7,111 nt of DNA from Turicibacter sp. (lineage in GTDB: Bacteria > Bacillota > Bacilli > MOL361 > Turicibacteraceae). Location of the stretch: positions 1 to 7,111 of the forward strand of contig JAUMTV010000143.1 of assembly GCA_030531025.1 (NCBI GenBank), given 5' to 3'. Positions 1 through 6,652 of this stretch are shown here, piece by piece; positions within the stretch are counted from its first letter, which is position 1; every line of letters starts with the position of its first letter. The position numbers and the translations under genes are program-made. The notes beneath the pieces are model-generated. The model was not told the origin of the DNA. It was given only the letters and a program-made list of their open reading frames with translations, and searched no databases.

Positions 1-2
1 AA

Positions 3-104
3 GTCGCCATTTATGTTGAAGATAAACTCTATGAGGATCAACGAGGTACTATGCCAAATGGCTACTTTCCTGTAACAGCAGAGTCCGCAACTAAATATGA
101 ATAA
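3..104 (+). CDS. C-terminal end of an unidentified protein
   Basis: An open frame enters from the left edge and ends at TAA (102-104). It gives 33 residues beginning VAIYVEDKLYEDQ and ending SATKYE. The composition is that of a normal soluble protein tail, with no membrane segment. A strong hairpin terminator begins a few bases after the stop, which supports this being a real gene end. The fragment is too short to assign a family and no catalytic motif is visible, so I give no function. Confidence 0.6.
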   Translation, partial: VAIYVEDKLYEDQRGTMPNGYFPVTAESATKYE

Positions 105-148
105 AATAAAAACAGATAAATCGGGCATCGATTTATCTGTTTTTATTT
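105..148 (+). terminator. Rho-independent terminator of the upstream gene
   Basis: A long perfect hairpin has arms at 108-123 (AAAAACAGATAAATCG) and 129-144, with the 5-base loop GGCAT; A/T pairing extends the base further. The 3' arm ends in a T-run (140-144, then ATTTT). The A-run on the left side mirrors the T-run, so it could work in both directions. It closes the partial gene just upstream and insulates the merR gene that follows. Confidence 0.85.
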
Positions 149-184
149 TCACTTGATCTCATTTTAGCGTGAACTATCCTTTTA

Positions 185-198
185 TGTTTATGTAAACA
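185..198. promoter_or_regulatory. Palindrome upstream of the merR promoter (possible operator)
   Basis: TGTTTA-TG-TAAACA is a perfect 6-bp inverted repeat. It lies about 26 bp upstream of the putative -10 at 227-232, where a regulator could contact RNA polymerase or block it. No regulator can be named from the sequence. It might be an autoregulatory site for the MerR protein, but it does not sit in a 19-bp promoter spacer as classical MerR operators do. Confidence 0.3.
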
Positions 199-223
199 GT
201 TTATAGCTTTTTACTAACTCTTC

Positions 224-232
224 TGATACAAT
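224..232 (+). promoter_or_regulatory. Extended -10 promoter of merR-like gene
   Basis: TGATACAAT is an extended -10 element (TGn followed by TACAAT, 5 of 6 consensus). The -35 region at the expected distance (about 204-209, TAGCTT) is poor, as is usual for extended -10 promoters. It lies 40 bp before the ATG at 273, and the site AGGAGG (263-268) is in between. Confidence 0.4.
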
Positions 233-272
233 AAACGACATATCTCTCAACCTTAAATTTACAGGAGGAATT

Positions 273-1082
273 ATGTCACATTATAAAATTGGGCAATTAA
301 CAAAAACTATGGGGGTTTCATCTCATCTACTTAAGCATTATGAAAAGTTTGGTCTTATTTATCCACACAAAGATGAAGAAACAAATTATCGCTATTATGA
401 ATTTGGGCAATTTGGGCGATTAATTCAATCTAAAAAGTATCGTAATATTGGTCTTTCAATTAAGGACACTTCCGATATTGTCAACTCTTACGATAACGAA
501 AGTTTAAATCAACATATTAAACATCACATCAAAACACTTGAACAAGAAATTTCTCAGTTAGTTATTCAAAAAGAATTAACTGAACAATTATATAAAGAAA
601 GTTTACAATGCGATGAAAATCTTAATCAATGGTATATTGAAATGATGCCCACTTACTACATCCTAAAGCAAAGTAATAATAAAGAACTCCTTGAAGAAAA
701 TCATAGTATAGTTAACAATCAAATCAACTTAATTGATCATCTTCCTTTGACTGAATCCTTAATTTATATGCCTCAGTCGAATTTAACTGATTCTCAGTTC
801 ACTTATCACTGGTGCTTAGGTATTCAAGAAAAATTCTCGATAAACTTAGGTCTTACCCTTGATGAAAGATTTCTTACTTTTCCTCAGCACCGTGCGTTTG
901 TCACTTATCTTAAACTTCCTACTCCATATACTAACAATCAACTTCTTATTAAAACGATTAAATCTCTTTTTGATCATTATCCTTTTACCTGTTGTGGGGA
1001 TTTAATCGGCATATTAATTAAAACAACACAAGAAGAAGGAAAAACCTTTCACTATTTTAAGGTCTATGTTCCCATTGAATAA
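273..1082 (+). CDS. MerR-family transcriptional regulator with GyrI-like C-terminal domain
   Basis: This 269-residue protein is a DNA-binding activator of the MerR family. Residues 1-70 form the winged helix-turn-helix: YKIGQLTKTMGVSSHLLKHYEKFGLI, then a wing with NYRYYEFGQFGRL, the family signature. Residues about 75-115 are a hydrophilic helix that should form the antiparallel dimer coiled coil. Residues about 120-269 resemble the GyrI-like effector-binding fold of BmrR/BltR-type regulators, ending in FHYFKVYVPIE. There is no cysteine pair placed as in metal sensors; the CC near the C-terminus is inside the effector domain. A small organic ligand is therefore more likely than a metal. The start at 273 has a strong AGGAGG at 263-268. 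The gene lies 209 bp upstream of a flavin reductase in the same direction, whose promoter has MerR-like spacing, so that gene is the likely target. Family call is firm; ligand unknown. Confidence 0.9.
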   Translation: MSHYKIGQLTKTMGVSSHLLKHYEKFGLIYPHKDEETNYRYYEFGQFGRLIQSKKYRNIGLSIKDTSDIVNSYDNESLNQHIKHHIKTLEQEISQLVIQKELTEQLYKESLQCDENLNQWYIEMMPTYYILKQSNNKELLEENHSIVNNQINLIDHLPLTESLIYMPQSNLTDSQFTYHWCLGIQEKFSINLGLTLDERFLTFPQHRAFVTYLKLPTPYTNNQLLIKTIKSLFDHYPFTCCGDLIGILIKTTQEEGKTFHYFKVYVPIE

Positions 1083-1212
1083 GTTAAGTTTTACCTTCAA
1101 GTTTTTTACCATTTTCTTTATAATTAGTAAAATTAAAACAAAATAAACTTCATTTTACCTAAATATATACGAAAAAATGTGTAATATATATATAATTTTT
1201 TCACAAATTGCA

Positions 1213-1243
1213 TTGACTTGCTGCTTACCCTCAGATTTAAACT
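1213..1243 (+). promoter_or_regulatory. MerR-type promoter with 19-bp spacer before the flavin reductase
   Basis: A good -35 (TTGACT, 1213-1218, 5 of 6 consensus) is followed by a 19-bp spacer and the -10 TAAACT (1238-1243, 4 of 6). A spacer of 19-20 bp is characteristic of promoters that MerR proteins activate by twisting the DNA. The dyad within the spacer is weak (CTG at 1221-1223 against CAG at 1232-1234), so the operator itself is not proven. Transcription would begin near 1250, upstream of the Shine-Dalgarno at 1274. The neighbouring merR-like gene makes this the obvious regulatory target. Confidence 0.5.
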
Positions 1244-1273
1244 ATGGTTTGTGTAATAATGAACAAAGTTTTT

Positions 1274-1280
1274 GAGGAGG
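1274..1280 (+). promoter_or_regulatory. Ribosome binding site that fixes the reductase start at 1292
   Basis: GAGGAGG lies 11 bases upstream of ATG 1292. The frame stays open to ATG 1244 and 1259, but neither has a Shine-Dalgarno site, and 1244 would lie at or before the predicted transcription start. Starting at 1292 also puts a proper lipoprotein signal peptide at the N-terminus. The ATG at 1281 is in another frame and stops after two codons. Confidence 0.75.
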
Positions 1281-1291
1281 ATGAAGTAAGT

Positions 1292-3232
1292 ATGAAAAAC
1301 TTTTCTAAACGTAACGCGGCAATCGCAATCATGATCGCTTTAAGTTCAACATTTGTTGGTTGCTCAGCTAACGAGGGAACTGAAGAAGTAGAGATTTCAC
1401 AATCAGAAAAAACATTTAAAGCTGGAACTTATACAGCAACAGGACAAGGAAACAACGGTTCTATTAAAGTTGAAGTTGTTTTAAGTGACACAGCAATCGA
1501 AAGTATTACTATTTTAGAATCATCTGAGACAGCAGGTCTTGGGGATACTGCCTTACAATCATTAATTGAAGATATTATCGCACACCAAAGCTTAGGTGTT
1601 GATACAGTAACAGGAGCATCTAATAGTTCAAAAGCCTTATTAAGTGCTGTTGAAGCTTGTTTAAAAGAAGCGGGTGCTGATGTTGAAGCTTTAAAAGAAG
1701 CGATTGTTAAAACAGGAGTTAATGAAGAAATTTCAACAGAAATCGTTGTTGTTGGTGGAGGAGCTTCAGGAAGTGCTGCCGCTTTACAAGCTGTTGAAGA
1801 TGGTGCAAAAGTAACATTAGTTGAAATGACAGCTTCACCTGCTGGACAAGGAACAATGGCTGGTGGATTATTCGGAACAAATTCAACACAACAACAAGAA
1901 CAAGGTAAAACAGTCGATGGAAAATGGTTCTATGACCAATTTATCAATACAAGTAACTACACAGCTAACGGTGGATTACTTTCAAAAATTATTCAAAGAT
2001 CAGGTGAAACAGTCGATTGGTTAATTGAAAACGGAGTTAATTTAATCTTAGCACACCCATCAACAGGTGGATATGAAGAACATAAACATACACATCCTTC
2101 ATCAACAATTCATGGATATGTTGATGGTGGTACAGTAGCTATTACAACATTACATGAACAAATCGAGAACAAAGGTGGAGACGTTTTATATTCAACAAAA
2201 GCCACTGAATTAATTATCGAAAACGGTGAAATTAAAGGAATTAAAGCTGAAAAAGAAGATGGAGGAATCCTAACTATTAAAGCAGATGCAGTTATCTTAG
2301 CAACTGGAGGATTCGCTGGAAATCAAGAATTAGTTAAAAAATATTTTGGAGAAGAAGTTGGAACAGGTCGCGTGGCGACAAACATCGGAACAGGAATTGA
2401 AATGGCAATTTCTGCAGGAGCTGCAGCAAGTTATGAAGATGCCATTACAATGCACTATGGAGTTAACCGTGGAGGTACAACTTGGGGATCGGCATTAAAC
2501 TCTGCTTTAATTAACCCATTCCTTTTCGTTGATGTTGATGGAAATCGATTCATGAACGAAGAATCATTCATTTTTGAACCAATTAAAACTTCAAATGTTA
2601 TTAAATCATTACCTAAAATGACAGCTTATCAAATCTTTGATCAAACAATGATTGATATCGTTAAAGAACAAGGTCCAGCAGGATTAACAGACGTTTACAC
2701 AGATGAATTAGCAACTGACCCAACGATCTTCATTGAAGTTGGACATGAAGTTAATACGGCTAAAGCAGCTGAAGCAGCACATACACCAGCAGACGTTATG
2801 CCTGATATTGAAGCTTTAGTTGAAGCTGGAAGTATTATTAAAGCTGACTCTGTAGAAGAATTAGCTGAAAAACTTGGAATGGCTCATTTAGTAGATACAA
2901 TCAATCGCTACAACGAGTTAGCCGAAGCTGGTGAAGATACAGATCACTTCAAATCTGCTAAATACTTAGATAAATTAGAAGGAACATTATATGCTGTTAA
3001 AACAACACCTTCTGTCTTCTTAGGAACATTAGGAGGAATTGACATTAACGATAATGGAGAAGTTTTAGATCCAAACGGTAAAGCAATTAAAGGATTATTT
3101 GCTGCAGGATGTGAAACAAACGGAGTTTACGGAAATAGCTATGTTTACTTCGAAGGTGGAACATTAGGATATGCTTACGGTTCAGGTCGTATTGCCGGAG
3201 CTAGTGCGGCACAAAGCGTTAAAGCTGAATAA
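1292..3232 (+). CDS. Secreted FMN/FAD flavin reductase lipoprotein (flavocytochrome c / fumarate-urocanate reductase-like)
   Basis: This 646-residue protein is probably an extracytoplasmic reductase that takes electrons from the membrane and reduces an organic acceptor. Residues 1-24 are a lipoprotein signal (MKNFSKRN, hydrophobic stretch, then FVGC with Cys24). Residues about 41-125 are an FMN-binding domain with the flavinylation motif DTVTGAS (104-110), where ApbE would attach FMN to Ser110. The FAD domain begins at about 149 with IVVVGGGASGSAAA (dinucleotide motif 155-160), followed by VEM and the GGLFG region. It ends with LFAAGC, then GSGRIAG. There is no CxxCH, so it carries no haem, unlike Shewanella flavocytochrome c. 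The His of the HHTMGG-type motif, the HGANR motif and the catalytic Arg region of fumarate reductases seem absent; Y613-GNSYVYFEGG replaces HGANRLGG. Fumarate is thus an unlikely substrate, and the real one is unknown. Urocanate- or cinnamate-type and steroid reductases are relatives to compare. It is probably controlled by the adjacent MerR. Confidence 0.85.
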   Translation: MKNFSKRNAAIAIMIALSSTFVGCSANEGTEEVEISQSEKTFKAGTYTATGQGNNGSIKVEVVLSDTAIESITILESSETAGLGDTALQSLIEDIIAHQSLGVDTVTGASNSSKALLSAVEACLKEAGADVEALKEAIVKTGVNEEISTEIVVVGGGASGSAAALQAVEDGAKVTLVEMTASPAGQGTMAGGLFGTNSTQQQEQGKTVDGKWFYDQFINTSNYTANGGLLSKIIQRSGETVDWLIENGVNLILAHPSTGGYEEHKHTHPSSTIHGYVDGGTVAITTLHEQIENKGGDVLYSTKATELIIENGEIKGIKAEKEDGGILTIKADAVILATGGFAGNQELVKKYFGEEVGTGRVATNIGTGIEMAISAGAAASYEDAITMHYGVNRGGTTWGSALNSALINPFLFVDVDGNRFMNEESFIFEPIKTSNVIKSLPKMTAYQIFDQTMIDIVKEQGPAGLTDVYTDELATDPTIFIEVGHEVNTAKAAEAAHTPADVMPDIEALVEAGSIIKADSVEELAEKLGMAHLVDTINRYNELAEAGEDTDHFKSAKYLDKLEGTLYAVKTTPSVFLGTLGGIDINDNGEVLDPNGKAIKGLFAAGCETNGVYGNSYVYFEGGTLGYAYGSGRIAGASAAQSVKAE

Positions 3233-3250
3233 TTAAATAAACGAAAATAG

Positions 3251-3291
3251 AAAAAAGATGATTTCTTTTAAATAAGAGATCATCTTTTTTT
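3251..3291 (+). terminator. Rho-independent terminator of the reductase gene
   Basis: The hairpin arms are 3251-3267 and 3274-3290 (17 bp, one G-U pair) with a 6-base loop, and the 3' arm ends in seven T (3285-3291). It starts 18 bp after the reductase stop. The A-run on the left side makes it potentially bidirectional, though no minus-strand gene faces it. Confidence 0.9.
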
Positions 3292-3375
3292 ATCTATTAA
3301 GGCGATAGATTCCATATTATTTCATCCTACTCTTCTTTCATGAACTAAGTCATTTTATTAAAAAACTGTCACTCA

Positions 3376-3404
3376 TTCAAACAAAATAGTTCATCTGTTA
3401 TAAT
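3376..3404 (+). promoter_or_regulatory. Distal promoter of the PBP gene
   Basis: A perfect -10 TATAAT (3399-3404) is preceded by TGn (3396-3398) and, 17 bp upstream, by TTCAAA (3376-3381, 4 of 6 of the -35 consensus). It lies 110 bp before the PBP start codon, within an otherwise empty 222-bp gap after the reductase terminator. Confidence 0.6.
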
Positions 3405-3448
3405 GACTTAACTTTCATCATATGATTGTTTTAAGCCACTTTAATAAA

Positions 3449-3457
3449 TGTTATAAT
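3449..3457 (+). promoter_or_regulatory. Proximal extended -10 promoter of the PBP gene
   Basis: TGTTATAAT is repeated exactly 53 bp downstream of the first copy (3396-3404). The -35 region here is weak (TTTTAA at 3429-3434, 17-bp spacing). It is 56 bp from the ATG at 3514, with Shine-Dalgarno-like GAAAGGAATGAGG at 3494-3506 in between. Tandem promoters suggest two-level control of the PBP, but no operator is recognisable. Confidence 0.55.
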
Positions 3458-3513
3458 CTAACAAAATATTACTACTATGGTTATACCAGATGAGAAAGGA
3501 ATGAGGAATTATA

Positions 3514-5496
3514 ATGAAGAGTTTTCTAAGTATACTTGTACTTTGTCTCTTACTATTAGTCGGATGTTCTTCGAATAAAGAGGAACTATTATTTAATAGC
3601 TTTTCAGAAAAATTAGTCAATGAAGATTATGAGAACTTATATCTTCTACTTAGTAGCGAATCACAGCAATCAGTATCGCAAGAAGATTTTATCACAAAAT
3701 ACAAAAATATTTACGCAGGAATTGAAGCAACTAATATTCAACTTGAAATGGGAGAAGTTGATAAAGAAAATAACCTAATTCCTTTTAACTTATCGATGGA
3801 TACAAAAGCAGGTAAAATGAGTTTTTCTAACTTTCAACTTCCATTTGTTAAAGAAGATGGTGAACTTCGTATTGTATGGTCAGAAAAGCTTATTTTCCCC
3901 ATGATGGAAAGTGGTGATAAAGTCAGAGTTCGTACGCTAAGCGCAAACCGTGGAAGCATTTTGGATCGAAATGGTGAAGCACTCGCAAAGGATGGAACAC
4001 TTATCACGATTGGTATTCATCCTTCTATTTTTGATCAAGAAAATAGAGAAAGTAAAATTAAAGAATTAGCGACTATTTTAGACATCAATGAAGAAACGAT
4101 TATTAAAAAATTGAATGCTAACAAAAATCCAGATTACTTTGTTTGAATCGTTGATCTGTTAGAAGAATCTCCTAAGTTAGCCTCACTACAAAACCGTCAA
4201 AATGAAGGAATTTTAGCACAAGTAAACCAAGGTCGCGTCTATAAAAATGATGAATCTTTCGGACGACTGTTAGGCTACATTAGACCAATTACAGAAGAGG
4301 AATTAAAAAAGGATGAAGAAGGGGTTTATACAACAACCTCTCTTATTGGAAAAGCTCGACTTGAACAAGTATATGAGTCAACATTACGAGGGATCAATGG
4401 TGTTGAAATTTATATTGAGCGAGATGGCCATAAAGTTGAAACGTTAGCTATAAAAGAAGCACAGCATGGTAGCAGTATCACCCTTTCAATTGACGCTCGA
4501 CTTCAAAAACTTACCTATGACAAAATGAATGGAGAAAAAGGATCGGCAACAGCTGTTGATTCAACAACAGGTGAAATTCTTGCTTTAGTTAGTTCCCCCT
4601 CTTATAACTCCAATTGGTTTACTACCTATATGACAAAAAGCGACCAACAATATCGTGAAGATATTAAGTATGAAGATGAGAAAAACCGTTTTGCAAGTTT
4701 ATACTCTCCAGGCTCTACATTTAAGCTGATTACAGCAGCAACAGGACTTGAAACTCAAACCATTAATCCGACTGAAATTAAAATAATTAACGGAAGTAAG
4801 TGGCAGCAAGATAGCTCTTGGAGAAATTATAATATTAGACGAATTAATTCTCAAACGAACATTGATTTAAGAAAAGCAATTAAATATTCAGATAATATTT
4901 ACTTTGCAATGAATGCTCTAACGATGGGAAGTGATGCTTTAATTCAAGGAGCGAATAACTTTACGATTGGTGAAAAATTAACCGTTGGTTACCCACTTAA
5001 TCAGAGTCAAATCTCAAACTCAGGAACAATTAATTCTGATATTTTGTTAGCTGATACAGGTTATGGACAAGGTGAGATTATGGTAACGACATTAAATATG
5101 GCTCTTGCTTATAGTGCTCTATCAAATAATGGTAACATTATGAATCCAACACTTATTTTAAGTGATAATGACTCACCAAGTCTCTTAAAAGAGTCTGTTA
5201 TCTCAGCAGAAAACTTACCGATTTTACAAGATGCCTTTTTTGCTGTTATAGAAGAAAGTGATGGGACTGGTCACTTAGCTAAAATTGATGGTATTAAATT
5301 AGCTGGAAAAACAGGAACAGCAGAAATTAAATCTTCTCAAGGAGAAAAAGGACGTGAAAATGGATGGTTTGTCGCAACTGATCCTGATTCATCTAAAGTT
5401 TCGATTGCTGTCGTTGTAGAAGATGTGCAAGAAGGTCTTGGCACACTAGGAGTTGTCTCAATTGTTCACGATATTCTTGCCGATTATTTAAAATAA
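3514..5496 (+). pseudogene. Class B penicillin-binding protein (MecA/PBP3-like), split by in-frame TGA at codon 211
   Basis: Read through one TGA (4144-4146), the frame encodes about 660 residues, the size of MecA-type D,D-transpeptidases that crosslink peptidoglycan outside the membrane. Residues 1-18 are a lipoprotein signal with lipobox LVGC. About 23-130 is the NTF2-like MecA_N domain. The dimerisation domain starts at RGSILDRNG (146-154) and continues after the stop with IGKARLEQVYESTLRG and SITLSIDARLQKL. The transpeptidase has S401-TFK (PGSTFK), S459-D-N and K599-TG (GKTGTAE), almost the spacing of MecA (S403, SDN 462, KSG 597). The codons between 4147 and 4524 contain no other stop. 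The upstream product (210 aa) would be a lipoprotein without catalytic domain. The downstream piece (first ATG 4525, no Shine-Dalgarno) would lack a signal and stay inside the cell, so neither should work alone. CGA (Arg) or TGG (Trp) could give TGA by one transition. A sequencing error or readthrough is possible. Confidence 0.88.
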
Positions 5497-5521
5497 TAAA
5501 AAATAACTTTTTACTTAGTCG

Positions 5522-5651
5522 AAAGAAATTACAAAAAAAGTGTTGCAAATAGCAACACTTTTTTTATTAAGTTTTTAAATGGTTTTATACTTCTCATTAA
5601 CATTCAGTCTGTTTTAATGGTGGTCACTGATGTACTTCTCGATTTATTTCA
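5522..5651 (+). repeat. Direct repeat, left copy: PBP terminator plus downstream flank
   Basis: This stretch matches 6842-6970 in direct orientation. By hand count there are 13 mismatches and one missing A (in an A-run) over 130 bp, about 89% identity. It includes the complete hairpin at 5533-5565 and about 85 bp of non-coding flank containing shared blocks such as TCTGTTTTAATG. Similarity starts 26 bp after the PBP stop and ends at TATTTCA (5651). It is not an insertion sequence end: it has no terminal inverted repeats and no transposase. Confidence 0.85.
5533..5565 (+). terminator. Terminator of the PBP gene (bidirectional)
   Basis: A perfect 14-bp stem has arms at 5533-5546 (seven A then GTGTTGC) and 5552-5565 (GCAACAC then seven T) around the loop AAATA. 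The A-run/T-run symmetry allows termination on both strands, as expected between convergent genes. Confidence 0.92.
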
Positions 5652-5971
5652 ATCACTTTTTTATATTGATTTAAACTTTTTTATCAACTCTAACAATATA
5701 TATTTTTAATAATTAACTCTTCTTATACTATATTTAATTTATTATAAATATTATAAAAACAAAATCAAATTACAAAAATAATGCTAGCATTCATCAAATT
5801 AAATGTCTACAAAATATTACTGTAACACTATATTTGATTTATACTATATATCCATATTCAATTAATAATATAGATATGTATTCAAATATTCTAATTAGTT
5901 AACTTTTATTGTATTAAAAATGAAAAAAATGGAAATAATATATAAGATTAATTAGATTACAAATATATTTT
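5652..5971. other. Very AT-rich non-coding stretch upstream of the cis-prenyltransferase
   Basis: About 320 bp without a plausible gene on either strand, markedly richer in A/T than the flanking genes. A 16-base direct repeat, ACTATATTTAATTTAT (5727-5742) and ACTATATTTGATTTAT (5827-5842), occurs exactly 100 bp apart with one mismatch. -10-like AT runs abound, so no single promoter can be picked; TTGTAT (5909-5914) upstream of TAATAT/TATAAG (5936-5946) is one weak possibility with poor spacing. The composition suggests foreign DNA or a degraded upstream part of the block. Confidence 0.5.
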
Positions 5972-5984
5972 AAGGAGTGATTTT

Positions 5985-6626
5985 ATGAGACTTCCTAAGC
6001 ATATTGGAATTATTCCTGATGGTAATAGGCGTTGGGCTGAAAATAATGGCCTTTCGAAGGAAAAAGGATATAATATGGGTATTAATCCAGGTTTTCTATT
6101 ATTTAAAATCTGTCAAGAACTAGGCATTGAAGAAATAACTTATTATGGTTTTACTACTGATAATACAAAAAGACCTGCGAATCAAAAAGATGCATTTACT
6201 AAAGCTTGTATAGATGCTGTAAAATTACTTTCTCATGAAGATGCTGAATTATTAGTTATTGGTAATACGGAATCTCCTTGTTTTCCCCCTGAATTAATAC
6301 CATTTACCGAAAGAAAGATTTTCGGAAAAGGTGGAGTAAAAGTTAATTTTTTAGTTAATTATGGTTGGGAATGGGATTTAAATCTGTCTAGACGAACATA
6401 TAATAAAAGAAATAATTTAGATTTAGTCTTACACTCAAAAGATATTTCAAAAATAGACTTAATTGTTCGTTGGGGAGGAAGAAGAAGATTAAGTGGTTTT
6501 TTACCAATACAATCTGTCTATTCAGATTTTTATGTAGTGGATGATTATTGGCCTGATTTTAAAGCTCAGCATATATATGATGCATTAGATTGGTATTCAA
6601 CACAAGATATTACATTAGGAGGATAA
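5985..6626 (+). CDS. Short, atypical cis-prenyltransferase (UppS-like)
   Basis: This 213-residue protein belongs to the undecaprenyl diphosphate synthase family, which condenses isopentenyl diphosphate onto an allylic diphosphate to make Z-prenyl chains in the cytoplasm. Region I is clear: HIGIIPDGNRRWA near residue 6, with the Mg-binding Asp and the GNRRWA signature. Region III appears as YGFTTDNTKRP, where canonical UppS has YAFSSENWNRP. Region V is VRWGGRRRLSGFLPIQSVYSDFYVVDDYWPDF, matching [23 protein letters not shown]...WPDF. The IPP-binding Arg, Arg and Ser are kept, but the Glu of GE is Arg and the Glu of SE is Asp. It is 30-40 residues shorter than housekeeping UppS, mainly after NYGWEWD. 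A specialised short-chain enzyme is more likely than the cell-wall lipid carrier synthase. Shine-Dalgarno AAGGAG is at 5972-5977. A carotenoid desaturase fragment starts 26 bp downstream, so the two formed a terpenoid operon. Substrate chain length is unknown. Confidence 0.82.
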   Translation: MRLPKHIGIIPDGNRRWAENNGLSKEKGYNMGINPGFLLFKICQELGIEEITYYGFTTDNTKRPANQKDAFTKACIDAVKLLSHEDAELLVIGNTESPCFPPELIPFTERKIFGKGGVKVNFLVNYGWEWDLNLSRRTYNKRNNLDLVLHSKDISKIDLIVRWGGRRRLSGFLPIQSVYSDFYVVDDYWPDFKAQHIYDALDWYSTQDITLGG

Positions 6627-6652
6627 ATCTTTAGTTTAAGAAGGTGATTAAA

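Noticed and set aside
1171..1202. Terminator after the merR-like gene (GAAAAAAT...ATTTTTTC)
   Set aside because: The stem is almost only A/T with a 16-base loop and no G/C-rich core, so it would be too weak to call.
1244..1291. Longer N-terminus of the flavin reductase starting at ATG 1244
   Set aside because: It has no Shine-Dalgarno, overlaps the promoter region and would bury the lipoprotein signal peptide; ATG 1292 has GAGGAGG upstream.
1292..3232. Haem-containing flavocytochrome c
   Set aside because: There is no CxxCH motif; the N-terminal domain is FMN-binding instead.
4144..4185. Selenocysteine insertion at the PBP TGA
   Set aside because: No convincing SECIS-like hairpin follows the codon, and class B PBPs have no redox residue at this linker position.
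4525..5496. Independent gene for a stand-alone transpeptidase domain
   Set aside because: ATG 4525 has no ribosome binding site or signal peptide, and the sequence upstream is in the same frame and encodes the rest of a PBP.
5985..6626. Housekeeping undecaprenyl diphosphate synthase
   Set aside because: It is too short, its regions III and V are altered, and it is not next to cdsA, frr or other usual neighbours; a specialised enzyme fits better.
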